From contig JBMNKK010000004.1 in assembly GCA_050952125.1 (NCBI GenBank), positions 717,416 to 781,415 on the forward strand: DNA of 64,000 bases. The letters run 5' to 3'. Both the position numbers and the translations under genes were made by a program. The stretch is from UBA3951 sp050952125. GTDB lineage: Bacteria; Bacillota; Sulfobacillia; Fermentithermobacillales; Fermentithermobacillaceae. Below are positions 47,901 to 53,573 of the stretch, one piece after another (within the stretch, counting starts at the first letter, position 1; each line of letters starts with the position of its first letter). Below the pieces are notes generated by a model. It saw only the letters and a list, made by a program, of their open reading frames with translations. It ran no database searches and was not told the DNA's origin.

Positions 47901-50504
47901 AAACAAGTAGATATAAAACTTGTGGTTAAACCCGGTATTAAAGATTATAGCGGTGAATATATCGTTGAATTTAAAGGAATAGATTGTACCGTGACCATAA
48001 ACGCCGTCGAAGGCGGAGTAACCGGAGGCGGTAAGTACGAAATTGGCTCAGAGGTTGAAATAACGATAACGCCTCCAGACGGCAAAGAGATTGATACCTT
48101 TAGTGTAGACAGTGAAAACAAGAAAGGTGAATTAATCGATGGTAAATACACCTTCAACATCAAGTCGGATGTCACCGTCAAGGTCACCTATGCTTGGAAG
48201 AAATATACTGTAACATTTGTCGACTGGGATGACACTGTTATAGATACGAAATCAGTTAAACATGGTAATTCAGCGGTTCCCCCAATAACTGTTCCCACTA
48301 GGGAAGGCCATACTTTCAGCGGCTGGGATGTACCCCTTACTAATATCACGCAAGATTTGACTGTAACAGCCACCTACACGATCAACCGGTATACGATCAC
48401 CTTTGAGACCGGCGGCGGCACGGTGATCGGGCCCATTACTGAGGATTACGGCACAGCGATCACGATACCGTCCGATCCGACGAAGTCCGGCTACACCTTC
48501 GACAGTTGGGATAAGGCAATACCGGAAACCATGCCGGCAGGGGATATGACCATCACTGCCCAGTGGACGGCTGATGAATACAGCATCACCTACCACCTGG
48601 ATGGGGGGACTAATGACGAAGCAAACCCAGTCAAATACACCATTGAAACAGAAACCATAACCCTAAATGATGCCACCAAGACCGGTTACAGTTTCGGGGG
48701 CTGGTATGATGCGGCAACAGAAGGGAACAAGGTAACGGAAATTGCAAAAGGCTCTACTGGCGACATCATCCTTTACGCCAAGTGGACAGCTAAGCAGTAT
48801 GCTGTGACCTTTGATGCCCAGAATGGGACTGAACCCGAGACACAGCAAGTGACTTACGATGCTGCTTACGGAACACTGCCCACACCGACAAAGACCGGCC
48901 ATACCTTCCAAGGCTGGTTCACGGCAGCGACCGGTGGCGATGAAGTTACCGCTGAGACGGCAGTGAAAACTGCTAAGAACCACACCCTTTATGCCCAGTG
49001 GGAGATCAACCAGTACACCATCACCTTTGATAGTGATGGCGGCAGTGCTGTAGAATCCATCAAGCAGAATTACGGCACAGCGATAACAGTGCCATCTGCT
49101 CCTACAAGAGATGGCTATACCTTCAAGGGTTGGGATCCTAAACTGCCAGAAACCATGCCTGCCGAGGATCTTGAATTAACAGCCCAGTGGACGGCTGATG
49201 AATACAGCATCACCTACAACTTGGATAATGGAACGAATCACGCTGAAAACCCAGCCAAGTACACCATTGAAACAGAAACCATAACCCTAAATGATGCTAC
49301 CAAGACCGGTTACAGTTTCGGGGGCTGGTATGATGCGGCAACAGAAGGGAACAAGGTAACGGAAATTGCAAAAGGCTCTACTGGCGACAAGACCCTTTAT
49401 GCTCGGTGGAGTGCCAACGAGTACACCGTGACCTTCGATGCCAATGGTGGAGATGCTCCATCTCTTGCTAGCAAGCAGGTGACCTATGATGGAACCTATG
49501 GTGAACTGCCTGAAGTTACCAAGACAGGCCATACCTTCCAAGGCTGGTTCACGGCAAAAACCGACGGTGACGAAGTAACTGCTACGACAAATGTAAAAAC
49601 TGCTGAGGACCACACCCTTTATGCCCTGTGGGAGATTAACGAGTACACCATTACCTTTGTTACTGCTGGCGGTAATGAGATAGATTCCATCAAGCAGAAT
49701 TACGGCGCAGCAATAACAGCGCCATCTGATCCGACAAGAGATGGCTATACCTTCAAGGGTTGGGATAAGGCAATACCGACGACCATGCCGGCGGAAAACA
49801 TAACCATCACTGCCCAGTGGACGGCTGATGAATACAGCATCACCTACAACTTGGCTGGTGGTATTAACGATGAAGACAATCCGACAACCTACACCATTGA
49901 AACTGATACTATCACCCTTAATCCCGCTATTAAGACCGGCTACACCTTCGGGGGCTGGTATGATAAAGCTGAAGAAGGAACAAAAGTAACTGAGATACCA
50001 CAGGGCTCAACTGGCGACATCATCCTTTACGCCAAGTGGACAGCTAAGCAGTATGCTGTGACCTTTGATGCCCAGAATGGGACTGAACCCGAGACACAGC
50101 AAGTGACTTACGATGCTGCTTACGGAACACTGCCCACACCGACAAAGACCGGCCATACCTTCCAAGGCTGGTTCACGGCAGCAGCTGGCGGCGATGAAAT
50201 TACCGCTGAGATGACAGTGGCTACCGCTAATGACCATACCCTTTATGCCCAGTGGGAGATCAACCAGTACACCATCACCTTTGACAGTGCCGGTGGCAGC
50301 ACAGTAGATTCTATCACTAAGGATTTCGGCACAGCGATAACAGCGCCAGCTGCTCCTACAAGAGATGGCTATACCTTCAAGGGTTGGGATCCTAAACTGC
50401 CAGAAACCATAGCCTGCCAAGGATCTTCAATTAACAGCCAAGTGGACGCCGAATACCGATACTGTTTACAAGGTGGAGCACTACCAGCAGGATGTAACCG
50501 GTGA
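29979..50504 (+). CDS. Giant secreted SLH-anchored repeat protein, N-terminal part (frameshifted)
   Basis: The protein reads 6,841 residues from ATG 29979 (GGGAGG upstream) to a stop caused by a frameshift near 50411. Order: signal peptide (1-25); three SLH domains (about 30-205, with LTRAE, ITREQ and ITRAE motifs that bind cell-wall polymer); a beta-rich, probably beta-helical region (208-450); a chitobiase-like module (468-557); 11 Big_4-type repeats (560-1582); a unique region; 11 units of 135 residues (1943-3422); another beta-rich region; a domain containing TGMNPGLQNVM (about 3786-4051); MucBP-like modules (VEHYQQD); and many InlB/Flg_new repeats. No enzyme motif was seen. It is probably an S-layer-associated surface fibre or adhesin; the binding target is unknown. 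The last 34 residues after the shift are out of frame and meaningless. Confidence 0.9.
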   Translation: MSKRLISVLVALIMVIGLMPAVGATGADISSQFSDMPNNWATEALEFAVANHLLQGADGKIMPDKPLTRAEMATIIVRAFGASEEGDISSYTDVRKSDWFFEYIAKAFKMGVMEGYSGKMNPDSNITREQAFTVLARALKLQPATRISKTFSDIEEISDWARGSIYALVNAGYIQGSNGKLNPKADITRAEFAQVMFNLIKQYISEEGEYTEVAEGNVMINVPGATLKGLTVSGDLIIGDGVGDGDVVLDDVVVTGRLVIRGGGENSIIIRGNSNVSYIVAARVDGTVRILVEDDAEVEVIYVDDGSDDIIVEGNVGQIEIVTDNVTVLATGASIGSANITGVNSRITVDADSEVESISVRAANASIDVEGSVNEISTSGANTNVTGGGKVDKVNVEQGGNGASITTPNTEISVGENVTGVTAGGGEEVEGGQTVKNNKDGTGIVSEPPASGGTYVPPVIPVSSISVKTEVDGEVVTDLSGLDNDAVVTVTLTTTTSGATIYYTKDGTTPTSSSTKYTEPFTVEAPGDEGGPVIVKAIGMRSGYTNSAVATKTITFRTAAVPVDKEITSVASIADISVAYGTELSAVGLPTTVEVTLDDETTRNLSVTWDGGTPAYDGNTAGEYVFAGTLTLVEGLANTGGHKAQIKVIVAEAVPVDKEITSVASIADISVAYGTELSAVGLPTTVEVTLDDETTRNLSVTWDGGTPAYDGNTAGEYVFAGTLTLVEGLANTGGHKAQIKVIVAEAVPVDKEITSVASIADISVAYGTELSAVGLPTTVEVTLDDETTRNLSVTWDGGTPAYDGNTAGEYVFAGTLTLVEGLANTGGHKAQIKVIVAEAVPVDKEITSVASIADISVAYGTELSAVGLPTTVEVTLDDETTRNLSVTWDGGTPAYDGNTAGEYVFAGTLTLVEGLANTGGHKAQIKVIVAEAVPVDKEITSVASIADISVAYGTELSAVGLPTTVEVTLDDETTRNLSVTWDGGTPAYDGNTAGEYVFAGTLTLVEGLANTGGHKAQIKVIVAEAVPVDKEITSVASIADISVAYGTELSAVGLPTTVEVTLDDETTRNLSVTWDGGTPAYDGNTAGEYVFAGTLTLVEGLANTGGHKAQIKVIVAEAVPVDKEITSVASIADISVAYGTELSAVGLPTTVEVTLDDETTRNLSVTWDGGTPAYDGNTAGEYVFAGTLTLVEGLANTGGHKAQIKVIVAEAVPVDKEITSVASIADISVAYGTELSAVGLPTTVEVTLDDETTRNLSVTWDGGTPAYDGNTAGEYVFAGTLTLVEGLANTGGHKAQIKVIVAEAVPVDKEITSVASIADISVAYGTELSAVGLPTTVEVTLDDETTRNLSVTWDGGTPAYDGNTAGEYVFAGTLTLVEGLANTGGHKAQIKVIVAEAVPVDKEITSVASIADISVAYGTELSAVGLPTTVEVTLDDETTRNLSVTWDGGTPAYDGNTAGEYVFAGTLTLVEGLANTGGHKAQIKVIVAEAVPVDKEITSVASIADISVAYGTELSAVGLPTTVEVTLDDETTQTLAVTWDDGTPAYDKDTAGEYVFAGTLTLPEGITNTDNLKASIKVIVAEAEVIVPVAPQLANLSSYDQETEKTIAYQEFRASSHSIGPDQGYWLLNASYENGVHKVTGEVWKPYLSEDYIQYNGQTAPRYDVLEDDTKAVAFTTHWEAPERAIKFNSENNADTALVLGHDPGIETDPEAENRWWTWKDEDGKIFYRISVYFAVNEDEEWKLSEDSEREITRYFFDESNHLIAVHQFTLDFSEIKITPEISSAKVASIYSESLAVDHPLAWAKEYDQSNLEPIFENGHYHLDATGSLDYVPDDVSGDLEGNWFLPFAVKKARLTLDPIDASITITGYVGEEPVTTKSYEYDDLEEYEESVSLLVAWALSGDEDRIEIKIDWDGEGDNYTENTYTIYLEGLTLVPAPIEPGEAKADFLAALKDKAKDITVAQVEIDDEDISVTFLSSAEISEVYNVAEELLDTFKEELEAAELTIILGEDEEETFNLEDADVVDIALYLLDGLSPGDFLAGEQTIEASYRAEATVEGVTFSLAGSLKFQAIADPAVAAKADFLAALKDKAKDITVAQVEIDDEDISVTFLSSAEISEVYNVAEELLDTFKEELEAAELTIILGEDEEETFNLEDADVVDIALYLLDGLSPGDFLAGEQTIEASYRAEATVEGVTFSLAGSLKFQAIADPAVAAKADFLAALKDKAKDITVAQVEIDDEDISVTFLSSAEISEVYNVAEELLDTFKEELEAAELTIILGEDEEETFNLEDADVVDIALYLLDGLSPGDFLAGEQTIEASYRAEATVEGVTFSLAGSLKFQAIADPAVAAKADFLAALKDKAKDITVAQVEIDDEDISVTFLSSAEISEVYNVAEELLDTFKEELEAAELTIILGEDEEETFNLEDADVVDIALYLLDGLSPGDFLAGEQTIEASYRAEATVEGVTFSLAGSLKFQAIADPAVAAKADFLAALKDKAKDITVAQVEIDDEDISVTFLSSAEISEVYNVAEELLDTFKEELEAAELTIILGEDEEETFNLEDADVVDIALYLLDGLSPGDFLAGEQTIEASYRAEATVEGVTFSLAGSLKFQAIADPAVAAKADFLAALKDKAKDITVAQVEIDDEDISVTFLSSAEISEVYDVAEELLDTFKEELEAAELTIILGEDEEETFNLEDADVVDIALYLLDGLSPGDFLAGEQTIEASYRAEATVEGVTFSLAGSLKFQAIADPAVAAKADFLAALKDKAKDITVAQVEIDDEDISVTFLSSAEISEVYDVAEELLDTFKEELEAAELTIILGEDEEETFNLEDADVVDIALYLLDGLSPGDFLAGEQTIEASYRAEATVEGVTFSLAGSLKFQAIADPAVAAKADFLAALKDKAKDITVAQVEIDDEDISVTFLSSAEISEVYNVAEELLDTFKEELEAAELTIILGEDEEETFNLEDADVVDIALYLLDGLSPGDFLAGEQTIEASYRAEATVEGVTFSLAGSLKFQAIADPAVAAKADFLAALKDKAKDITVAQVEIDDEDISVTFLSSAEISEVYNVAEELLDTFKEELEAAELTIILGEDEEETFNLEDADVVDIALYLLDGLSPGDFLAGEQTIEASYRAEATVEGVTFSLAGSLKFQAIADPAVAAKADFLAALKDKAKDITVAQVEIDDEDISVTFLSSAEISEVYNVAEELLDTFKEELEAAELTIILGEDEEETFNLEDADVVDIALYLLDGLSPGDFLAGEQTIEASYRAEATVEGVTFSLAGSLKFQAIADPAVAAKADFLAALKDKAKDITVAQVEIDDEDISVTFLSSAEISEVYDVAEELLDTFKEELEAAELTIILGEDEEETFNLEDADVVDIALYLLDGLSPGDFLAGEQTIEASYRAEATVEGVTFSLAGSLKFQAIESDTTESIDIDENVELDQNYDMVNVIGDEIVVNLGGHTAQALTIRGKDVVVKNGTVVNLTIAAGVENVTLEDVTDGEGGIHTFAGGGGNSIVLKGKTVLKGTVNVIAPEALEIRGEELSPEGGISGTVVVKTIEPVVVATPIQGKVEVRMVNEAISIKAEVNKIIAFAKTKVQIAQELDEGKRPELVKAVGVEASATIVDEDGHDIGDPMDFTEDEGLSPIPVIITALVDVVEEVLVNEDFTLPSTVTAIMSSGERKDVPVTWEPPTVDTSIEGEYIFYGIVEDYDGKVTLTLTVKEEVLPNTYTVTFKDWDGTILKEETIIPGGAAIAPTASTRDGYTFTGWDKEFDNITSDLTVTALYSYNELTTLGEMIADADERTRPDYTFTDGSYTKQDWDRYWGDFQTALTVAKESYGNLKNEYLLTEEQELAITIAREELQRQMEILDGIKDFDDALGDRDNPKGLVETVYDCSLRPLEDFPAGRMRCYYEKDTADVYWMLSEYVKAQDLYDGTRGTGMNPGLQNVMLSDSITKLRSGSRTVYIYKEDGTRRTKKELEGEGIKLAISWLQENEISDWYYYGMVGLVIDCQLIGETSDGTEFERTYTFHFVDGGVELFDSNYRYCVIDGVVRISGYNILTYSAGENGSIEGDVEQIVEYGKSGTEVQAIPNTGYRFVQWSDGSTENPRTDTNVTEYISVTAEFAANEYTVSFDAQGGTVDPKMKSVTYDSSYGELPIPERMGYAFIGWFTDKTEGVKVEADTIVTETSNHTLYARWSPRDDTAYKIEHYQQGVDGDVYTLEDTEEKKGTTGENVEAQAKDYQGFTENEEHESRVASGNIAADGSLVLKLYYDREIYNIDFIDHDDSVIKSETVRYMGSATAPTQPEREGYTFTGWDRDFENITGDLSVKAVYSINQYTITFDSAGGSAVAEITDDYGATITAPSAPTRDGYTFDGWDPELPETMPAGDLQLTAQWTANEYSITYNLDNGTNHEDNPTNYTIETETITLKAATKTGYTFDGWHDKAEEGTKVTEIPQGSTGDIILYAYWTAKQYTVTFDAQNGTESETQQVTYDAAYGTLPTPTKTGHEFRGWFTQADGGIEVNAETIVETANDHTLYAQWEINQYTITFDSAGGSTVDSITKDFGTAITAPAAPTRDGYTFKGWDPKLPETMPAEDLELTAQWTADEYSITYNLDNGTNHAENPAKYTIETETITIKAATKTGYSFDGWYDKAEEGTKVTEIPQGSTGDIILYAKWTAKQYAVTFDAQNGTEPETQQVTYDAAYGTLPTPTKTGHEFQGWFTAAAGGDEITAEMTVATANDHTLYAQWEINQYTITFDSAGGSTVDSITKDFGTAITAPAAPTRDGYTFKGWDPKLPETMPAEDLELTAQWTADEYSITYNLDNGTNHAENPAKYTIETETITIKAATKTGYSFDGWYDKAEEGTKVTEIPQGSTGDIILYAKWTAKQYAVTFDAQNGTEPETQQVTYDAAYGTLPTPTKTGHTFQGWFTAAAGGDEVTAEMTVATADDHTLYAQWEINQYTITFDSAGGSTVDSITKDFGTAITAPAAPTRDGYTFKGWDPKLPETMPAEDLELTAQWTADEYSITYNLDNGTNHAENPAKYTIETETITIKAATKTGYSFDGWYDKAEEGTKVTEIPQGSTGDIILYAKWTAKQYAVTFDAQNGTEPETQQVTYDAAYGTLPTPTKTGHTFQGWFTAAAGGDEVTAEMTVATADDHTLYAQWEINQYTITFDSAGGSTVDSITKDFGTAITAPAAPTRDGYTFKGWDPKLPETMPAEDLELTAQWTADEYSITYNLDNGTNHAENPAKYTIETETITIKAATKTGYSFDGWYDKAEEGTKVTEIPQGSTGDIILYAKWTAKQYAVTFDAQNGTEPETQQVTYDAAYGTLPTPTKTGHEFQGWFTAAAGGDEITAEMTVATANDHTLYAQWEINQYTITFDSAGGSTVDSITKDFGTAITAPAAPTRDGYTFKGWDPKLPETMPAEDLELTAQWTADEYSITYNLDNGTNHAENPAKYTIETETITLNDATKTGYSFDGWYDKAEEGTKVTEIPQGSTGDIILYAKWTAKQYAVTFDAQNGTEPETQQVTYDAAYGTLPTPTKTGHEFQGWFTAAAGGDEITAEMTVATANDHTLYAQWEINQYTITFDSAGGSTVDSITKDFGTAITAPAAPTRDGYTFKGWDPKLPETMPAKDLQLTAKWTPNTDTVYKVEHYQQDVTGDGYSLVEADTESLTGTTDATATATAKVYTGFTLNDDKSTMSGTIAADGSLVLKLYYDRDTFTVSFESNGGSDVGTITGVRYEATISAPTEPTKTGYTFGGWFKEEELVNAWNFDEDQVIVEITLYAKWEPTAATSVEILIDALPDVSDLTLGDLDSVEAAEAAYNALTEEEKGDVSSKHADKIEAVTGEIKRLVLADVDRRFNEAKEALKCEGTGIERVEYEDRTATFLIDNPDKDVFGFVNSGVTDLFEAMFQDVVRMKLNNKHSYELEGDFVGGLEAGARLVLVLLGHEEYIEDPFDHIPELMSLHMSDLQGKQVDIKLVVKPGIKDYSGEYIVEFKGIDCTVTINAVEGGVTGGGKYEIGSEVEITITPPDGKEIDTFSVDSENKKGELIDGKYTFNIKSDVTVKVTYAWKKYTVTFVDWDDTVIDTKSVKHGNSAVPPITVPTREGHTFSGWDVPLTNITQDLTVTATYTINRYTITFETGGGTVIGPITEDYGTAITIPSDPTKSGYTFDSWDKAIPETMPAGDMTITAQWTADEYSITYHLDGGTNDEANPVKYTIETETITLNDATKTGYSFGGWYDAATEGNKVTEIAKGSTGDIILYAKWTAKQYAVTFDAQNGTEPETQQVTYDAAYGTLPTPTKTGHTFQGWFTAATGGDEVTAETAVKTAKNHTLYAQWEINQYTITFDSDGGSAVESIKQNYGTAITVPSAPTRDGYTFKGWDPKLPETMPAEDLELTAQWTADEYSITYNLDNGTNHAENPAKYTIETETITLNDATKTGYSFGGWYDAATEGNKVTEIAKGSTGDKTLYARWSANEYTVTFDANGGDAPSLASKQVTYDGTYGELPEVTKTGHTFQGWFTAKTDGDEVTATTNVKTAEDHTLYALWEINEYTITFVTAGGNEIDSIKQNYGAAITAPSDPTRDGYTFKGWDKAIPTTMPAENITITAQWTADEYSITYNLAGGINDEDNPTTYTIETDTITLNPAIKTGYTFGGWYDKAEEGTKVTEIPQGSTGDIILYAKWTAKQYAVTFDAQNGTEPETQQVTYDAAYGTLPTPTKTGHTFQGWFTAAAGGDEITAEMTVATANDHTLYAQWEINQYTITFDSAGGSTVDSITKDFGTAITAPAAPTRDGYTFKGWDPKLPETIACQGSSINSQVDAEYRYCLQGGALPAGCNR
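31656..34724 (+). repeat. Tandem array of 11 x 279 bp (Big_4-type Ig-like repeats)
   Basis: Copies start at 31656 and then every 279 bases to 34446. Each encodes 93 residues with the core ITSVASIADISVAYGTELS and the WDGGTPAYDGNTAGEYVFAG strand typical of the bacterial Ig-like group 4 fold. Copies 1-10 are almost identical at DNA level, with scattered silent differences (for example CAGTGTA versus CAGCGTA). The last copy diverges from its middle onward (QTLAVTWDDGTPAYDKDTAG). Confidence 0.95.
35806..40245 (+). repeat. Tandem array of 11 x 405 bp encoding a 135-residue domain of unknown family
   Basis: Copies repeat exactly every 405 bases (35814, 36219, and so on to 39864). Each encodes AKADFLAALKDKAKDITVA, an acidic helical part (AEELLDTFKEELEAAEL) and a beta part ending GVTFSLAGSLKFQAI. 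The only variation I noticed is TACAATGTAG versus TACGATGTAG, giving Asn to Asp, in copies 6, 7 and 11. I do not recognise the fold by name. Confidence 0.95.
43589..46890 (+). repeat. 624-bp super-repeat of InlB/Flg_new (Listeria-Bacteroides) repeats
   Basis: The junction GTGGGAGATCAACCAGTACA recurs at 43589, 44213, 44837, 45461, 46085 and 46709, an exact 624-base period. Each 208-residue period holds three InlB-type units of about 65-70 residues with TFKGWDPKLP, YSFDGWYDKAEEGT and QGWFTAAAGG signatures. The sixth copy runs into a different module near 46890. Neighbouring InlB units outside the array are more diverged. Confidence 0.93.
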
Positions 50505-53500
50505 CGGCTACAGCCTGGTTGAGGCTGATACCGAGAGCCTTACCGGCACTACCGATGCGACTGCTACAGCTACGGCCAAAGTTTATACCGGCTTTACTCT
50601 CAACGATGACAAATCGACGATGAGCGGCACTATTGCAGCCGATGGTAGCTTGGTATTGAAACTCTACTATGACCGGGATACCTTCACTGTGAGTTTTGAA
50701 TCCAACGGTGGTTCCGATGTCGGCACTATTACCGGTGTTCGTTACGAGGCCACCATCTCAGCGCCGACAGAACCGACCAAGACCGGCTACACCTTTGGCG
50801 GCTGGTTCAAGGAGGAGGAATTAGTAAATGCCTGGAATTTCGATGAAGACCAGGTTATAGTAGAAATAACCCTTTACGCCAAATGGGAGCCAACAGCGGC
50901 AACCAGCGTTGAGATACTGATTGATGCTTTACCTGATGTGTCAGATCTAACCCTTGGTGATTTGGATTCTGTAGAGGCAGCCGAAGCAGCCTATAATGCA
51001 CTAACAGAAGAGGAGAAAGGGGACGTTAGCTCTAAGCATGCTGACAAGATAGAGGCTGTTACAGGGGAGATTAAGCGGCTGGTTCTAGCAGATGTGGATA
51101 GAAGATTTAATGAAGCAAAAGAAGCCCTTAAGTGCGAGGGAACTGGGATCGAAAGAGTGGAATACGAGGACCGTACAGCCACATTTTTAATAGACAATCC
51201 TGATAAAGATGTGTTTGGCTTTGTTAATAGTGGAGTAACAGATTTATTCGAAGCAATGTTCCAAGATGTTGTGCGGATGAAGTTGAACAACAAACATTCC
51301 TATGAGCTAGAAGGCGATTTTGTTGGGGGACTAGAAGCCGGGGCCCGCCTGGTGCTGGTGCTATTGGGACATGAGGAGTACATTGAAGACCCGTTTGATC
51401 ATATTCCAGAACTAATGAGTTTGCACATGTCCGATTTGCAAGGGAAACAAGTAGATATAAAACTTGTGGTTAAACCCGGTATTAAAGATTATAGCGGTGA
51501 ATATATCGTTGAATTTAAAGGAATAGATTGTACCGTGACCATAAACGCCGTCGAAGGCGGAGTAACCGGAGGCGGTAAGTACGAAATTGGCTCAGAGGTT
51601 GAAATAACGATAACGCCTCCAGACGGCAAAGAGATTGATACCTTTAGTGTAGACAGTGAAAACAAGAAAGGTGAATTAATCGATGGTAAATACACCTTCA
51701 ACATCAAGTCGGATGTCACCGTCAAGGTCACCTATGCTTGGAAGAAATATACTGTAACATTTGTCGACTGGGATGACACTGTTATAGATACGAAATCAGT
51801 TAAACATGGTAATTCAGCGGTTCCCCCAATAACTGTTCCCACTAGGGAAGGCCATACTTTCAGCGGCTGGGATGTACCCCTTACTAATATCACGCAAGAT
51901 TTGACTGTAACAGCCACCTACACGATCAACCGGTATACGATCACCTTTGAGACCGGCGGCGGCACGGTGATCGGGCCCATTACTGAGGATTACGGCACAG
52001 CGATCACGATACCGTCCGATCCGACGAAGTCCGGCTACACCTTCGACAGTTGGGATAAGGCAATACCGGAAACCATGCCGGCAGGGGATATGACCATCAC
52101 TGCCCAGTGGACGGCTGATGAATACAGCATCACCTACCACCTGGATGGGGGGACTAATGACGAAGCAAACCCAGTCAAATACACCATTGAAACAGAAACC
52201 ATAACCCTAAATGATGCCACCAAGACCGGTTACAGTTTCGGGGGCTGGTATGATGCGGCAACAGAAGGGAACAAGGTAACGGAAATTGCAAAAGGCTCTA
52301 CTGGCGACATCATCCTTTACGCCAAGTGGACAGCTAAGCAGTATGCTGTGACCTTTGATGCCCAGAATGGGACTGAACCCGAGACACAGCAAGTGACTTA
52401 CGATGCTGCTTACGGAACACTGCCCACACCGACAAAGACCGGCCATACCTTCCAAGGCTGGTTCACGGCAGCGACCGGTGGCGATGAAGTTACCGCTGAG
52501 ACGGCAGTGAAAACTGCTAAGAACCACACCCTTTATGCCCAGTGGGAGATCAACCAGTACACCATCACCTTTGATAGTGATGGCGGCAGTGCTGTAGAAT
52601 CCATCAAGCAGAATTACGGCACAGCGATAACAGTGCCATCTGCTCCTACAAGAGATGGCTATACCTTCAAGGGTTGGGATCCTAAACTGCCAGAAACCAT
52701 GCCTGCCGAGGATCTTGAATTAACAGCCCAGTGGACGGCTGATGAATACAGCATCACCTACAACTTGGATAATGGAACGAATCACGCTGAAAACCCAGCC
52801 AAGTACACCATTGAAACAGAAACCATAACCCTAAATGATGCTACCAAGACCGGTTACAGTTTCGGGGGCTGGTATGATGCGGCAACAGAAGGGAACAAGG
52901 TAACGGAAATTGCAAAAGGCTCTACTGGCGACAAGACCCTTTATGCTCGGTGGAGTGCCAACGAGTACACCGTGACCTTCGATGCCAATGGTGGAGATGC
53001 TCCATCTCTTGCTAGCAAGCAGGTGACCTATGATGGAACCTATGGTGAACTGCCTGAAGTTACCAAGACAGGCCATACCTTCCAAGGCTGGTTCACGGCA
53101 AAAACCGACGGTGACGAAGTAACTGCTACGACAAATGTAAAAACTGCTGAGGACCACACCCTTTATGCCCTGTGGGAGATTAACGAGTACACCATTACCT
53201 TTGTTACTGCTGGCGGTAATGAGATAGATTCCATCAAGCAGAATTACGGCGCAGCAATAACAGCGCCATCTGATCCGACAAGAGATGGCTATACCTTCAA
53301 GGGTTGGGATAAGGCAATACCGACGACCATGCCGGCGGAAAACATAACCATCACTGCCCAGTGGACGGCTGATGAATACAGCATCACCTACAACTTGGCT
53401 GGTGGTATTAACGATGAAGACAATCCGACAACCTACACCATTGAAACTGATACTATCACCCTTAATCCCGCTATTAAGACCGGCTACACCTTCGGGGGCT

Positions 53501-53573
53501 GGTATGATAAAGCTGAAGAAGGAACAAAAGTAACTGAGATACCACAGGGCTCAACTGGCGACATCATCCTTTA
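46625..53573 (+). repeat. Large tandem duplication, unit 3,543 bp
   Basis: About 46625-50029 is repeated at 50168-53573, at an offset of 3,543 bases before 50411 and 3,544 bases after it. In the stretches I compared, the only difference is the extra A at 50411. The unit length is divisible by three (1,181 codons), so the duplication itself keeps frame. Its ends lie in InlB repeats, which fits unequal crossing-over between them. Confidence 0.9.
50404..50418 (+). other. Single-base insertion (frameshift) at the duplication junction
   Basis: The sequence is AAACCATAGCCTGCC here and AAACCATGCCTGCC at the matching place 46861-46874. The extra A shifts translation to the frame that stops at 50504. 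Removing it makes 29979-59379 a single open frame of 9,799 codons plus stop. It may be a real mutation or a sequencing/assembly error in a repeat. Confidence 0.85.

Noticed and set aside
50473..50475. GTG at 50473 as the start of an independent gene
   Set aside because: It lies inside a repeat unit, lacks a ribosome site and signal peptide, and the frame is the plain continuation of the upstream protein after a one-base shift.
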